Shown: positions 35,641 to 46,502 of the stretch, piece by piece
Numbering within the stretch: the stretch's first letter is position 1
How the letters are laid out: every line of letters starts with the position of its first letter
NCBI GenBank assembly: GCA_033002965.1
Contig: JAURVB010006088.1
Location: 62,001 to 126,000, forward strand
Direction of reading: 5' to 3'
Length of the DNA stretch: 64,000 bases
DNA from: Piper betle
Taxonomy: Eukaryota > Streptophyta > Magnoliopsida > Piperales > Piperaceae
Notes under the pieces: model-generated
The model's database searches: none
What the model saw: the letters and a program-made list of their open reading frames with translations, nothing else
What the model was told of the DNA's origin: nothing
Made by a program: the position numbers and the translations under genes

Positions 35641-38391
35641 TTAAACATAATACAAGAAAGCACTGAAACACAATGAGAATGAAAAAAACACACACATTTT
35701 AATGCAAGGGTGTAGAAGGATTAATTTGGACCAATTTAAGTACATCGTCTGGCAAATTAGCAACAAGCTAGAAAGGTGACCCCCACTCTGGTATGTGGCC
35801 CAGAGTCGACCTTTAAATTATGGACCTTTGCTAAAAGTAATTTCAATGACTTGAAGCATAATAATAGCATGGTGGCCAAACTGGATCACACGAATGAATA
35901 ATAGTATTCTTTTCAAAAATAGTTGGATATTGCCCATAACTTCTTCAACGGCCTGATTTTAAGCATTCTCATATATTGGGGTAAGTGGTTCGATAGAAAC
36001 ACATCTTTTCTTTGTAGAGTATTGTTCTCTGTTGCCCCTCTTGGATCAACCAATTCGTGTTCATAAAAAGTTTAGTTTCTCCATCCCCCGGAAGTCTACG
36101 GATAAAGAAACTTTTTGGTTAATCATCTTATGGGATACTCTTATTTCTGTAGTTTCATCTTTGCTTGTCTAATATAGTTTGAGTTTGCTTAGAGATATTT
36201 TTTAAAAGACCCTTTATTTATCGTTGTGTGAAAAGTTTCAACTCGTCATATTTCTCTTCATCCCATGTAGTTCCACGTAAGGATATCCCCAAATTCTACT
36301 TGTTTCACATTTAACCTTAATTAGACCATATTTTCGTATTTTATTTATAATTTACGCCACTATGCATGACATGACCTTGATGCCAGTTTCATCATCCACA
36401 ATCTCCATGAATAACGGATCATGAAAGGTGACTTCGAATAGGAGCATAAACAAAACTCGATAAAATAAAATAGATTGGGTTTTTAATAAAGGCTAAAATT
36501 AATTTCTACGTAAGTGGTTTTTATCCAATATTTATAATTATTAATGTGAGCTACTATGTGACGTGATTTTTTTATTTTTGGAAAAAATTGCTTGATTAGA
36601 TGCAACAAATGGGTCGTTGGGCCTTCGCTGACTAGCTCGTTCCGGCCCAAAAAGGAATAAGGCTAGGCCGAACAGGCCCGACACCCTTAGGGCCGGCCTA
36701 GCCCATAGATGGGGTCTCCAGGAGGGTCGCGCTAGGCTTCAAGGTCAGGGGACCATCGGGTGCCGGGCCTGGCCCGGCCCTTTTAAGCAGGCTTGGTTCG
36801 AGTAAAATGATTAGTTTCCAAAATCATTCTAAGTTAAAACGTTAAAGGACAATTTTTAGGGGAAGTTGGCAATGTATTTACAACCTTTTCAAGGCTAATG
36901 ATAGACAGTCTAAAAGCTTGTTGTGATTACCCTTTACCATCTCTTTCATTGGCTTGTTCAACTATTAGGCAGCCTGACCCATATGTCATTTCTTAATAGT
37001 CAGTTTGGGTTGTCCTCAAATTATATTAAAAAATGATAAAATTTAAAGGTTATAAATTTTCTTATGTTTGGAAATATGGAAATTTAGTTAACAAAAATTT
37101 AAATTTCAATTAAAACAAGTCAATGTAAAAATTTTACAAAATAACATTTTCTTCTATAAAACAAAAAAAATCAGAAAAATTTTGAAAGGCACATGCACAT
37201 GTGTATAAAAATAAATATTTTATTTCATCTTATTTTTCTACTATCTAAAAATATAAAGAAAATTCTTAAAATTTTCATGTCATTTTATTTTATTGTATTT
37301 CTATTTTATATAAAAATTTTTTTATTTACACTATTTTTATGTCAACCAGACGGTCCTTATTTTTATGCCTTTTCCTAACATTTAAAACCGCCTGATCTAT
37401 GACTTGCGGTTTTAGTTAAAACCATTACGTTCACGTTTAGCAACATTAACTAAGGATTAATGGAATGGTGACTATTTCTAGCTTTTCATTTTTATTATAG
37501 TCGACGTACGATGATACTCAGACCATGTCCAATATGACATAATTAGGAAAACCTTTCCTTCTCCATCATGAGACCGATTCAACAAATTATTTTGCAAGTC
37601 AATGTGATCTCATCCGCCCCACCTTATAGACAATAAATATAAATACGAGGTGCCCATTTTGTTGCTTCACACCAGGCCCTCGAGAAGGAGCAAAGCAGCA
37701 GCCAATCTAATGCCAATTGGACTCCTGATAACTTAATTTTCTTCTTATAGATGCTCTCAAGGCTTTGTTGTCTGCATTATTGATCTCCACACGCTTACCA
37801 ATTTAATTAAATAAGTGGAGCTAATTCTTGAAAGCAAGTATAACACTTTTCTAATTGAACCTAGTTGCACCATAAATAATCTTTCAGGGAGAATGGTATG
37901 GAAGTATAATGTAGATAATACAGGGTCAATCATCCAAGCCAGAACTATTTGTCATTCATATTTAGATAGTGTCAACTTTCTTAAAAACAAATTGGCTTAC
38001 ATCTGTGATAATTTGAGCAAATATTAAGTTCCTAAATTGGTTAAAATAAAAGATTCTGTCTTGTGGTGCCAGTGACTATAAGAATTATGTGTTGGATAAG
38101 AGGTGGTAGGTTTTATTTCCTTCTCCGGCTGGTTGTAAAGTTGGTATTGTTTGTGTGCTTTACACATGAGTGAGCTGGGTGTTAGATTAGAGATTCCCCG
38201 GAAAAAGAAAATAAGTTAAATTTTTACGAAAGTGCTAAGCTTATGGGTTTTTTAATGAAAATAGTAGTTACTCAAGCTTTGACATTTTTGTTAAATATGT
38301 TTCCTTATCTAACCCCATAGCAAATAGAGGGAAATCCTAGCGTGCTTATGTATGCTTGGGCTATATTAAGATCTGCGGGTTGGGTAAGAGG
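35641..38391. other. Unassigned sequence with a GC-rich hAT-like fragment at 36600-36810
   Basis: No gene was recognised on either strand. 36600-36810 is GC-rich with ggcccgg and gggccggcc motifs, like the non-autonomous hAT at 16808-17261, but no ends or target duplication were found. 37020-37380 is extremely AT-rich. A 70-codon frame at 37815-38027 has no recognisable domain. Confidence 0.35.
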
Positions 38392-38944
38392 CATAGTTGC
38401 AAAAATCGGCTAATTTGACTTAGAATTGGTCGATTTTACCTAGCTAGGTGAAAAACCAAATTAAAATAAAGCTGACTCGGTTAAGTGTAAAATTGGACCA
38501 AGAATCGGCCGATTCGAGCTAATTCTCGACACGATAAGAATTGGCCTATTCACGACGAGGGGAGGGGAGACAGAGCTAGGGGGTCAGTGGGGAGGCGGAG
38601 GGCGGGCTAGTGGGCACGGGTCGGCAGGGTGCGCGGCCACGACAGTGGGCGGCAACGGTCGGAGAAGGCGGTTGGGCTCGGGTGGGGCTGGGGTGAGGGC
38701 GAATGAGGGAGACAGGGGAAAAAAGGAGGTGACAACATGGGTTGGTGGGGGGGGGGGGGGGGTTGGCAGGACTGGGGCAAGGCGGCGACAATGGGGGCCG
38801 AGGAGGGCTGAGGGCGGCCGAGAGGGAAACAAGGCAAAGCCACTGGTGGGGGGCTGGGCCAATTGGGTAGGGGCGACGAAGAAGGAGACGACGTGAGGGG
38901 AATAGAAGGGTTGGGGGGAAGAGAAAAGAATTGGTGGCATTTTT
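38392..38944. other. GC-rich island with a 16-G run
   Basis: Begins gcatagttgcaaaaatcggc, the same terminus as the insertion in the kinase pseudogene (26806, inverted). From about 38540 to 38930 the + strand is strongly G-rich, with multiple ggnggg blocks and a run of 16 G at 38747-38762, against an AT-rich background. Overlapping long frames on both strands (proline-rich on the -, glycine-rich on the +) are what such composition gives by chance. It is probably the interior of a non-autonomous transposon. Confidence 0.5.
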
Positions 38945-39900
38945 TGTAACACCACGTTTCGGCTCACCTGTGAACCGACCCGAAAATGTCATCGGCAACC
39001 GAACTGTTCGCTAATCTACTAGATTCGGTTAAGCCGACCCGGATCTACCCTCGGCGTCTCAAGATGGAGATGCAAATATGAAATGTATGAATGGGAACAA
39101 TTGGATTCTAACAGAGTCCTACATGCATGCCATGACGTGTAAGCAAAGACAAGACAAAAGAATAAATGAGAAACCAAAAGAAAATATAGACTACTATGGA
39201 AAAACGGACAAAGTTTCCCTAAAAGTGCAATGGGGGCCAACCTGTCCACAACAAAGATATATAAATATTTTATCAAAATACGACAACACAACAATCTACC
39301 ATGGCATTCAATCACTATCTCATTCATTTTCACCTGAGCCGAGTCTGAACTCCAAGGCTCCCTGCTCATTCACATCTATCCGTTCATTTCATAAGAGGCA
39401 ATTCATCAAGACAAAAACATTCTAATAATCGTTCACACAGCATTAAACAACCATCATTATACATTACACGCAGCAGGTACATGTGTATGCGGTTCCGTAC
39501 TGCTCCTCCGCAGTCCCGACAGCTTTCATTGCTCGCATTCCTCACCTACATATATATAGAAAAATCGTCAGTAACGAGCGTTACCGGCCCGGAAAATAAC
39601 TAATATAAATCTGGCACAAGAGAGCAAACTCTCCTGTTGAATCAAAACCATATACTTCCTCAAGAACTCTCATCAGGGCACATACGGGAGCCGTCGCCCT
39701 CGAGTCGACAGCGTCCCCCTTTCTTTCTCATTCTCATACGTTGGCCATTTCTCTATCGCTTCTCGCATCAAATCTCATTCCTTTTCGCCCTCTGCACTTT
39801 CCATATTACTCCTGGCCTTGAGCACGACGAGCCGAGCACTCTCAGGCAATCGCCTTTGGTGCCCTTTGAACCACAAGTCTAGACATGCGTTGCATTGCAG
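38945..39900 (+). mobile_element. LTR copy G, 5' part, divergent subfamily
   Basis: Starts TGTAACACCACGTTTCGG, close to TGTAACACCCCATTTTTCGG at 6638, and contains the conserved ctcacctacatatatataga plus stem-loop at 39566-39587. It continues ggaaaataactaatata as in the other copies. It is more GC-rich than the others and shorter between start and hairpin (about 620 versus 910-1,010 bp). The rest of the LTR is missing. Confidence 0.6.
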
Positions 39901-39959
39901 TACCCGTTTGTAGGGGTTATCTCTTTCCTAAGTGATGGATAGTAAATTTTGTATGATTT

Positions 39960-40892
39960 GGGAGGGGAGAATTATTGGAATCCTTTATCATATGATGAAT
40001 GTGACAAAATATACAATTATATAAAAAGTCGTGCAAAGGTATAAAGTTATTGAAGATGTACAAAAATTTGATAAGAATTATGTTAGACGAAGAAGAAATT
40101 AATTGGTTTCAATCCTCAAGGAGGAGCATTTGGTGTTAACTTTTAGTATTGAAAGAGGTTGGTCATATCTCGTATTCAATATATATAAATATATTGTTGT
40201 ATATGTGTGTTATATAGTGTACAACCAACTGAATGTGATATTGTGATATTAAGTTTTACTGTGATTTGGTGTTAACTCTTCATATTTAAGAGGTTGGTCA
40301 TATTTCGTATTCATTATACATAAATATATTGTTGTATATGTATGACAACCAAGTGATATTAAGTTTACTGTGAGGTTTTTTTGTAGAGAGGTCTTTCTTC
40401 TCTCTCGTTGAAGAGAGAGCCTCTTCTCACAAGTTATGGGTTTTCTCAATTAATGTCTAAGAGGGAGAGCCTTTCTTCACAAGTTAATGGGTTTTCCCAA
40501 TTAAAAGTTAATGGGTTTTTCCAATTAAAAGTTTGTTATGTAGTTGGAGATTGTAATCGTTTCTAAGTGGATGTATATCCCAATTAGAGATAAATGTGAA
40601 TTCCGTTTGATTTAAATGATGAAGATGATGTTTTGAATTTGTTCAATGTAAAAGGGAGAAAGAGAAGAAGGTTTTCTTATTCTATATATTATGCTATTGT
40701 AAGCTAGAGTTTGTTTTATAATATTGATGAAAATGTGCATACCTATTATTTGTTATAGTGGATGATTTGTGGTTTCCCTCGTATTTTGAAAGTTACATAT
40801 TAAATTTGTGTACATTGTATCTATTGCACTTTATTGATTTACTTTGTTATAACACACATCAAAGAAGCTTTGGGATTTTGTGTGTCCCAACA
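39960..40892 (+). mobile_element. Probable copia-type LTR or terminal fragment with internal tandem duplication
   Basis: A purine tract caaggaggagca at 40117-40128 precedes a repeat-rich stretch ending tgtgtcccaaca near 40892. A 136-bp unit is duplicated: ttggtgttaac...aatatattgttgtatatg at 40129-40264 and 40265-40375. Further on, cacaagttaatgggtttt and ccaattaaaagtt recur at 40430-40530. The LTR boundaries are not certain and no pol domain adjoins. Confidence 0.4.
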
Positions 40893-42299
40893 TCTTTAAC
40901 ATATACATTAATAAATAAGTTGTCAAAAATCTAATCTTGAATGAAAGTATCTAATGACTAGGTCCAAGTGTTAGCATGACAATACAAGTCATTTTTTAAA
41001 AAATAGTTTAAACAAATAGAATATTGATTAAAGCACACCTCCAGTAGTATATTGCCGTAAGTGTTTGATATAGGACTAGTTTAGGGAATATCATAAAATA
41101 GAATTTTTGACCATTCAAATTACAATTAAAAAATAACAAATATGATTATTATGATATCTTATCTTATCTCTAAAATATTTTTTTCTAGCAAAGCTAATTG
41201 AATTATTTTGAGCTTAATTATTGTCAAAATATAAAATGACAACGATAACGGATAAAAAAGGTGTTTGACAAAACGTTGACAAAATATTTCTAGAAAGTTT
41301 CATAAAAAATTAGAAAAAAAGAAAGAAAGGTCAAGCCCTATTCATTTTTTACTACTGCCTGTCTCTCTCTTCCCTCACCGAACATAACTTTATCAATTTT
41401 GACACTTTTTATAATTATTAGGACTCAAAAGCTATAACAAAATATTATTGTGATTTGATATAAAATTTTATATTGCAACCAAATGCCTTGTAAAATAATA
41501 TTTATCTCTAAAATTGGTTGCACATGGTGCACATCTAGACTAGTCAACTCTTATTAACAAAAGGGCCATTAAAAATGGAGATTTGATTAAAAGTAAAGAC
41601 ATTTTGCCAAGTAGCAAAATATAAATAATAAATTAGATAATTATAATATATTTCCACTCTTAATAGTATCTCTATCATATAAGGTCACTCATTATGGGAC
41701 ATCTCCACTAGTTTTTATTGAAAGGACAATTAAAAGTCGAGCTTTGATTGAAATTAAGACAATCAATCAACCAAAATACAAAAATAAAAAGCCTATCCAA
41801 TGAAAGTTTTTCTCTAAAATTAAAATTTATCTCTTAACATTCTAGAACATGACATATTGATTAGTTTAGGACATAATTTCATATACCATATCTTTCTAGC
41901 CAATCCTAACTGAAATACTGTGTAACCTTTTCAAATTCAAGAAGATTTATGCCTTCATACAATTTTAATTCACACCTTTTTTTAATTTGGTATTTTTCAA
42001 AACGTGGTTTTTGTTTAAAACCGTGGTATTTTAACTATTATATTATTTAATTATTGATCATAAAAATTATTTTCAATAACTAATAAAGTACAGGCGGAAA
42101 ATAGTTGGAAGTTTTTCAAAGCCCGAGAAGGTGGCTTACTTAATTTCTTCTATTCATTTATTATTGATAAAAAATAATTAAAATTGAGCCCTATGTTAAA
42201 AAGAAGAAGAAGGCATTCAACAACCACAATAAAATATCAAATTATTAAATCATTAAAATCCATTATATTAGAATCCATCACCTCGAGCATTCCACATAT
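40893..42299. other. AT-rich upstream region of the SNAP33-like gene
   Basis: No open frame or transposon domain was recognised. It is part of the intergenic space 5' of the SNARE gene. Confidence 0.35.
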
Positions 42300-42549
42300 C
42301 TAGAAACAAAACAAAATGTCTCCCGTGGCTACGAGGGCCGTGCATGTCAACGGAGTAGCGCGTACGCCAGGACTGAACATCAAACAAGCGTGTGGGAAAC
42401 GTTGAAAGTTTTTTAAAATGTAACATAAAACAAGCGTGTGCAGACGTTGAAATACAAATGTTGCCATGTTAGAAATCGGGTTAGGGGACGACGACTGCGA
42501 CTCCAACCTCTCTCTTGGTTTCTTCATTGCAACTTCCCACCCCAACCCC

Positions 42550-42734
42550 GTTGATCTGTTCCACCTTCCACTCCCTCATTTTCTCCTCCTCCCCGCCTTC
42601 CCGACCTCCCTCTCTTATTTTTAATTTATTTATGATACCATAGACTAACCGGGCTGTCTACTTTTATCTCCTTCTCCTCCTCCTCTTCTCCTTAGAATCA
42701 TCCACTTTTGTTCTTCTCCCGGCGCAGTTCCCAG
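42550..42734 (+). promoter_or_regulatory. Probable promoter-proximal region and 5'UTR exon of the SNAP33-like gene
   Basis: A pyrimidine-rich stretch (ctccttctcctcctcctctt near 42665) leads to a good donor at cccag/gtattgttcttg, 42734/42735. The following T-rich sequence to 43405 (gttatag/gctctg) has intron character and is followed by a short leader and the ATG at 43446. The transcription start is not identifiable by eye. Confidence 0.5.
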
Positions 42735-43445
42735 GTATTGTTCTTGTTATTCTTCTTGTGTCTGATTGCTTGATTTGTGCCATGTTTGGTTTGTGGTGGT
42801 TGAGTTCTTTGATCTTTGATGGGCTGTCTGTTTTGGTTTATGGGTGGTTGGATTTTTCGTGTTTTGGGTGGATACATATGTTGTTTCCTATTAGAGTTGA
42901 TTGGGTTTGGTTTGGTCGCTTTAATTTGATTCATGTTATGTCGGAGTTTTTTTGTGATCTCTGCTGTTTACTTTGTTTAATTTGGGCTTCGTTTTACGCT
43001 GAAAGATGGATTTTTACTGTTTTACTTAATCCAATTGTTGTCGATTGATATTATTTTTGTGTTATTTAAGCCAACTGTTGTCAAACTCATATTATTCTTG
43101 TTAGCGTTAGTTACTAACTTTTTCTGAAGTATTTCATGTGCTACTCATCGTCGTTTTTTTATTTCTTGAACCCTTTTCACTATCATATCTATATTTTTGT
43201 TTAGATTTTGATTAGCATGCATGATCTTTTAATCTTTCTTGTCTGTTGACTTGTATTATTTTGTCTTCTTTTGATTTATCTTCTTTTTAACTTTTAGAAT
43301 GAATTGGCAATCCACTTTCTTAATTACAACTGCTACTTCGTTTACTTATTCATAGCCTTTGTATCTGACACAATTTTAGCTAATTTCCTGTCTTAGCTGT
43401 TATAGGCTCTGTTCTAGTTTGAATCCTTTGACAAATTATTCAACC

Positions 43446-45637
43446 ATGTTCAAAATTGGGAGGCATCGATCGGCAGAGCAGAGATTAACTGGTTCAAATC
43501 CGTTTGATTTACCACCTAAAGAGCATAAACAGTCGTCTCGACCGATGCGAGCATCGTCTGAGCCTGTGATCAATAATGCTCCGAATTCAAGAGATGAACT
43601 TATGGGCTATGAAGAAGATTGGGGCAGTGTTTCCTCTACTGCATCTTTCATGACCGGCAACAGAAGTCATTACAAGAATGACTTCCGGGATGCGGGTGGT
43701 CTAGAAAATCAGACCACGCAGGAACTGGAGAGTTATGTTGTTTATAAGGCGGAGGGCGTGACCAAGGATGTAAATAACGCTCTGAAAATTGCAGAGAACA
43801 TCAGAGATGATGCAACACAAACTTTGATCTCCTTACATCAGCAGGGAGAACAAATTACTCGAGTCCATTTCTCTGCTGCCAATATTGACCATGACCTGAG
43901 TGTGGTAATTATTTCTTTTAATGTCTGTTTGCTGCTAATACTGATTTGCTGGTATTTGGCATTAAGAGAGCAAGCTCTTATTTATGGATTTATGTTTGTG
44001 TTGTGATTTGGTTTAGTTCTTTGTAGTTTTATTTGGTTGGAATATGACCATAATTGCATGTGACTAAAATAGTGACAAATTTTGAGCGAACTCTTTTGGC
44101 TAACTAAGTACATGTGTTGCAGTTGATTATAGGTTGATTTGAACATCTTGGTTCTTTTTTTCTAGGGTGTGAATTTTACATTCAGGCTGCAAGAAAAATA
44201 TTGCTTTGCGGAGTTTGTTTTTTACGTAAATCAATGTAGATAGAGTTTTTGTTCCAAAAATAAATATGTTAGTGACCACCCTATTTCAACCTATGTTAGG
44301 GTGAGAAGCTTTTGGGCAGTCTTGGAGGTATGTTTTCAAAAACATGGAAACCAAAGAAAAATCGTCCAATTAAAGGGCCAATGCTCAGTCGAGGTAAAGT
44401 GGTGATGAAATTTTTCTTGATAATAATCCTGTTGCCACTATCAACAGGTTTCTTATGCTAACTTACTTGTGGCAGATGATTCATTTATAAGAAGAAATGG
44501 TCATTTGGAGCAGAAAGAGAGATTGGGTTTGATTTCAAATGCAAGGAATGAGTCAAACTTTCAACGAGAGTATTCAACTGAAGCATCAACTACGCTTGAG
44601 AAAGTTGAGGTTGGTCTTTCTCTTCTTATAAATACCAAATGTAACAAGGCTTGATTAGCTTTATTTATGCTGTGGAAGAATTATTAAATGTTTAAACATT
44701 TTTTCTGAAAAAAATACAAAATAGGTGGAGAAGGCCAAGCAAGATGATGCGCTTACAGATTTAAGTAACATTTTGGGTCAGCTCAAGGAAATGGCCGTTG
44801 ATATGGGATCCGAAATAGAGAGGTTAGTTTTTATTTACTGTTATAGATGTGTATAGTCTAAGTATATCCTTTCCATAAATGCAAAATTCCCTTATAATCT
44901 TTGTTTTTCTGCTCGAAGTTTGTACTTCTTATAGTTATTTATACTGGCCATTTGTTGAAGACAATCTCTTCATTAGTATATACACTTATTTAGATTCAAA
45001 TATATCTGAAAAATTGTTAATACATTTGATTATGACTTTTTTTTCTGGGCGAGTATGATCATTTCGATGATAGAGGTGACTTAATTATTTTGAGTTATCT
45101 GTAGTGGAAGAGACTAATTTAAGGACTGCATACTTTAGCTTTCACAAACTATGACTCCTGAAGTATATACTTTGGTTCCATTTAGGAGGCCTTGATGTCT
45201 GAAACCCTTAGCTTGAAATGTGTTAATGAGGGAACTAATTTTTACCGAAAACTCTGTCATTCTTCTTGTCCTGCGTGATTGCTAAGCTGGAGCACTTAGG
45301 GTAATGTGAGATGAACAGCTTCTTTTCTCAAATGAAAGCTAGAGAAAAATTCGGAACCATCCCCACCCATTTGTTGCTGCGGATTAAAAACAACAGTCTT
45401 GTTTCGTATTAATGTGTGTGTAATCTTTGTAGACTGTAGTACATTCATATGTTCTCGTTTAGACAATAATGTATGCATTTTGCGACATTAACAATTAAGT
45501 TACAGCATCCGATGTGTTCCTTTTTTCATCATTTTAGGCAAAACAAAGCATTAGATCATCTCGATGATGATGTGGGAGAATTGGATTTCAGAATGAAGGG
45601 TGCCACCCGGCGGGGTCGCCAACTCCTTGGTAAATAG
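43446..45637 (+). CDS. SNAP33-like: SNAP25-homologous t-SNARE, SNAP33-like (Qb+Qc SNARE), five coding exons
   Basis: Plant SNAP33 is a plasma-membrane and cell-plate Qb+Qc SNARE that pairs with a Qa syntaxin (such as KNOLLE or PEN1/SYP121) and an R-SNARE in vesicle fusion during cytokinesis and secretion. Coding exons: 43446-43904, 44300-44393, 44476-44609, 44725-44822, 45538-45637. All introns have GT/AG ends, the phases join without error, and the total is 885 bp or 294 codons plus stop. An N-terminal variable part has the N-P-F-D motif (residues 18-21). The Qb helix spans about residues 92-158 (YKAEGVTKDVNNALKIAENI, then LHQQGEQITRVH, zero-layer Gln 136). A Cys-free linker contains GEKLLGSLGGMFSKTWKPKK. 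The Qc helix spans about 228-285 (KAKQDDALTDLSNILGQLKE; zero-layer Gln 263), and the protein ends RRGRQLLGK. Length matches the family (about 300 aa). The ATG at 43446 is chosen because MFKIGRH matches the family start; an upstream in-frame TTG at 43419 is not needed. It appears intact and is the only such gene here. Confidence 0.96.
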
Positions 45638-45824
45638 AGATATATTTCAGATCATGTATGCTCTCCGGTTGTGGGTTGTTTATCTTTGACCAGATTTTTT
45701 GTACTGTATTGACTTTTGTATTGATTCATAGTTAATTTGAACTGAAAATTTTTGTACACCCTTTGCCGTTACTTAGCATTACGTAGTTATTTACACTGTT
45801 TGGAGCTGCTTTGCAATTTGGTGT

Positions 45825-45967
45825 AGGAAATCTAAGTTGGACCAAAGCTAGAAACTAAAATGTGTAGCAATATTTTTCTGCAAAAGCAATTCGTGAAGGA
45901 AATCTAAGTTGGAACAAAAGCTAGAAACTAAAATGTGTAGCAATATTTTTCTGCAAAAGCAATTCGT
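45825..45967. repeat. Recent 71-bp tandem duplication 3' of the SNARE gene
   Basis: Copies at 45825-45894 and 45897-45967 start aggaaatctaagttgga and end gcaaaagcaattcgt. They differ only by about two bases (gaccaaagc versus gaacaaaagc). The position is within or just beyond the likely 3'UTR. Confidence 0.95.
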
Positions 45968-46109
45968 ATATCTGCGATGAAGGCCGTTGCATCTCGCACA
46001 GTTTTGATTCCTTGTCTAGGTTTAAGAACATAATTTAGAGTAGAACTATTGTGTCAAAACCCATGACCAATTTAAATGTGAACTACTATATTTATATATG
46101 GGGAAAATT

Positions 46110-46435
46110 AAGGTGAGCTGAACATCATATAGCTTGTATGAACTTTACATATAATTTGAACTTTTTAACGGGTCTTACAAAATAATATTTATATGTATTA
46201 AAAGTAGAGTACAGGAGGTTGATCATTTTTTCCCTTTGTTTTGGCATTAATATGACGTAGTTGTTTTGACATTATTATGACTAGTTTTTAGATTTTTAAA
46301 AACGCATTGGTTAATAGCTATTTTGAAATTTATCTTTATTATAATTGTTTTGATAATTTAGATGAATAGGTTAGAAGTGCATTAGATTGAGTTAAAATTT
46401 TATAATTATCTTTATTCTTTATTTTTATATTTATC

Positions 46436-46492
<57 letters not shown>

Positions 46493-46500
46493 TGGGTCTT
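46110..46500 (+). repeat. MITE-like repeat copy X2 with (AT)n tail
   Basis: Shares ordered blocks with 14480-14870 (see copy X1). It passes into an AT microsatellite at 46443-46489 and then meets the long LTR at 46503. Confidence 0.55.
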
Positions 46501-46502
46501 TA

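Noticed and set aside
37815..38027. 70-codon frame as a small gene
   Set aside because: No domain, no codon bias visible, no flanking exon; probably chance.
38576..38998. Proline-rich frames of 140 and 127 codons (- strand), resembling an extensin-like protein
   Set aside because: The overlapping frames in the same stretch, and one on the other strand, follow from the G-rich composition. No signal peptide or S-P-P-P-P repeat pattern, and it merges into an LTR.
42758..43048. 96-codon frame upstream of the SNARE
   Set aside because: T-rich sequence between a good donor and acceptor; reads as the 5'UTR intron. The Trp/Phe/Leu-rich product has no domain.
43419..43445. Upstream in-frame TTG as SNARE start
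   Set aside because: A standard ATG at 43446 gives the family N-terminus; non-ATG initiation is not needed.
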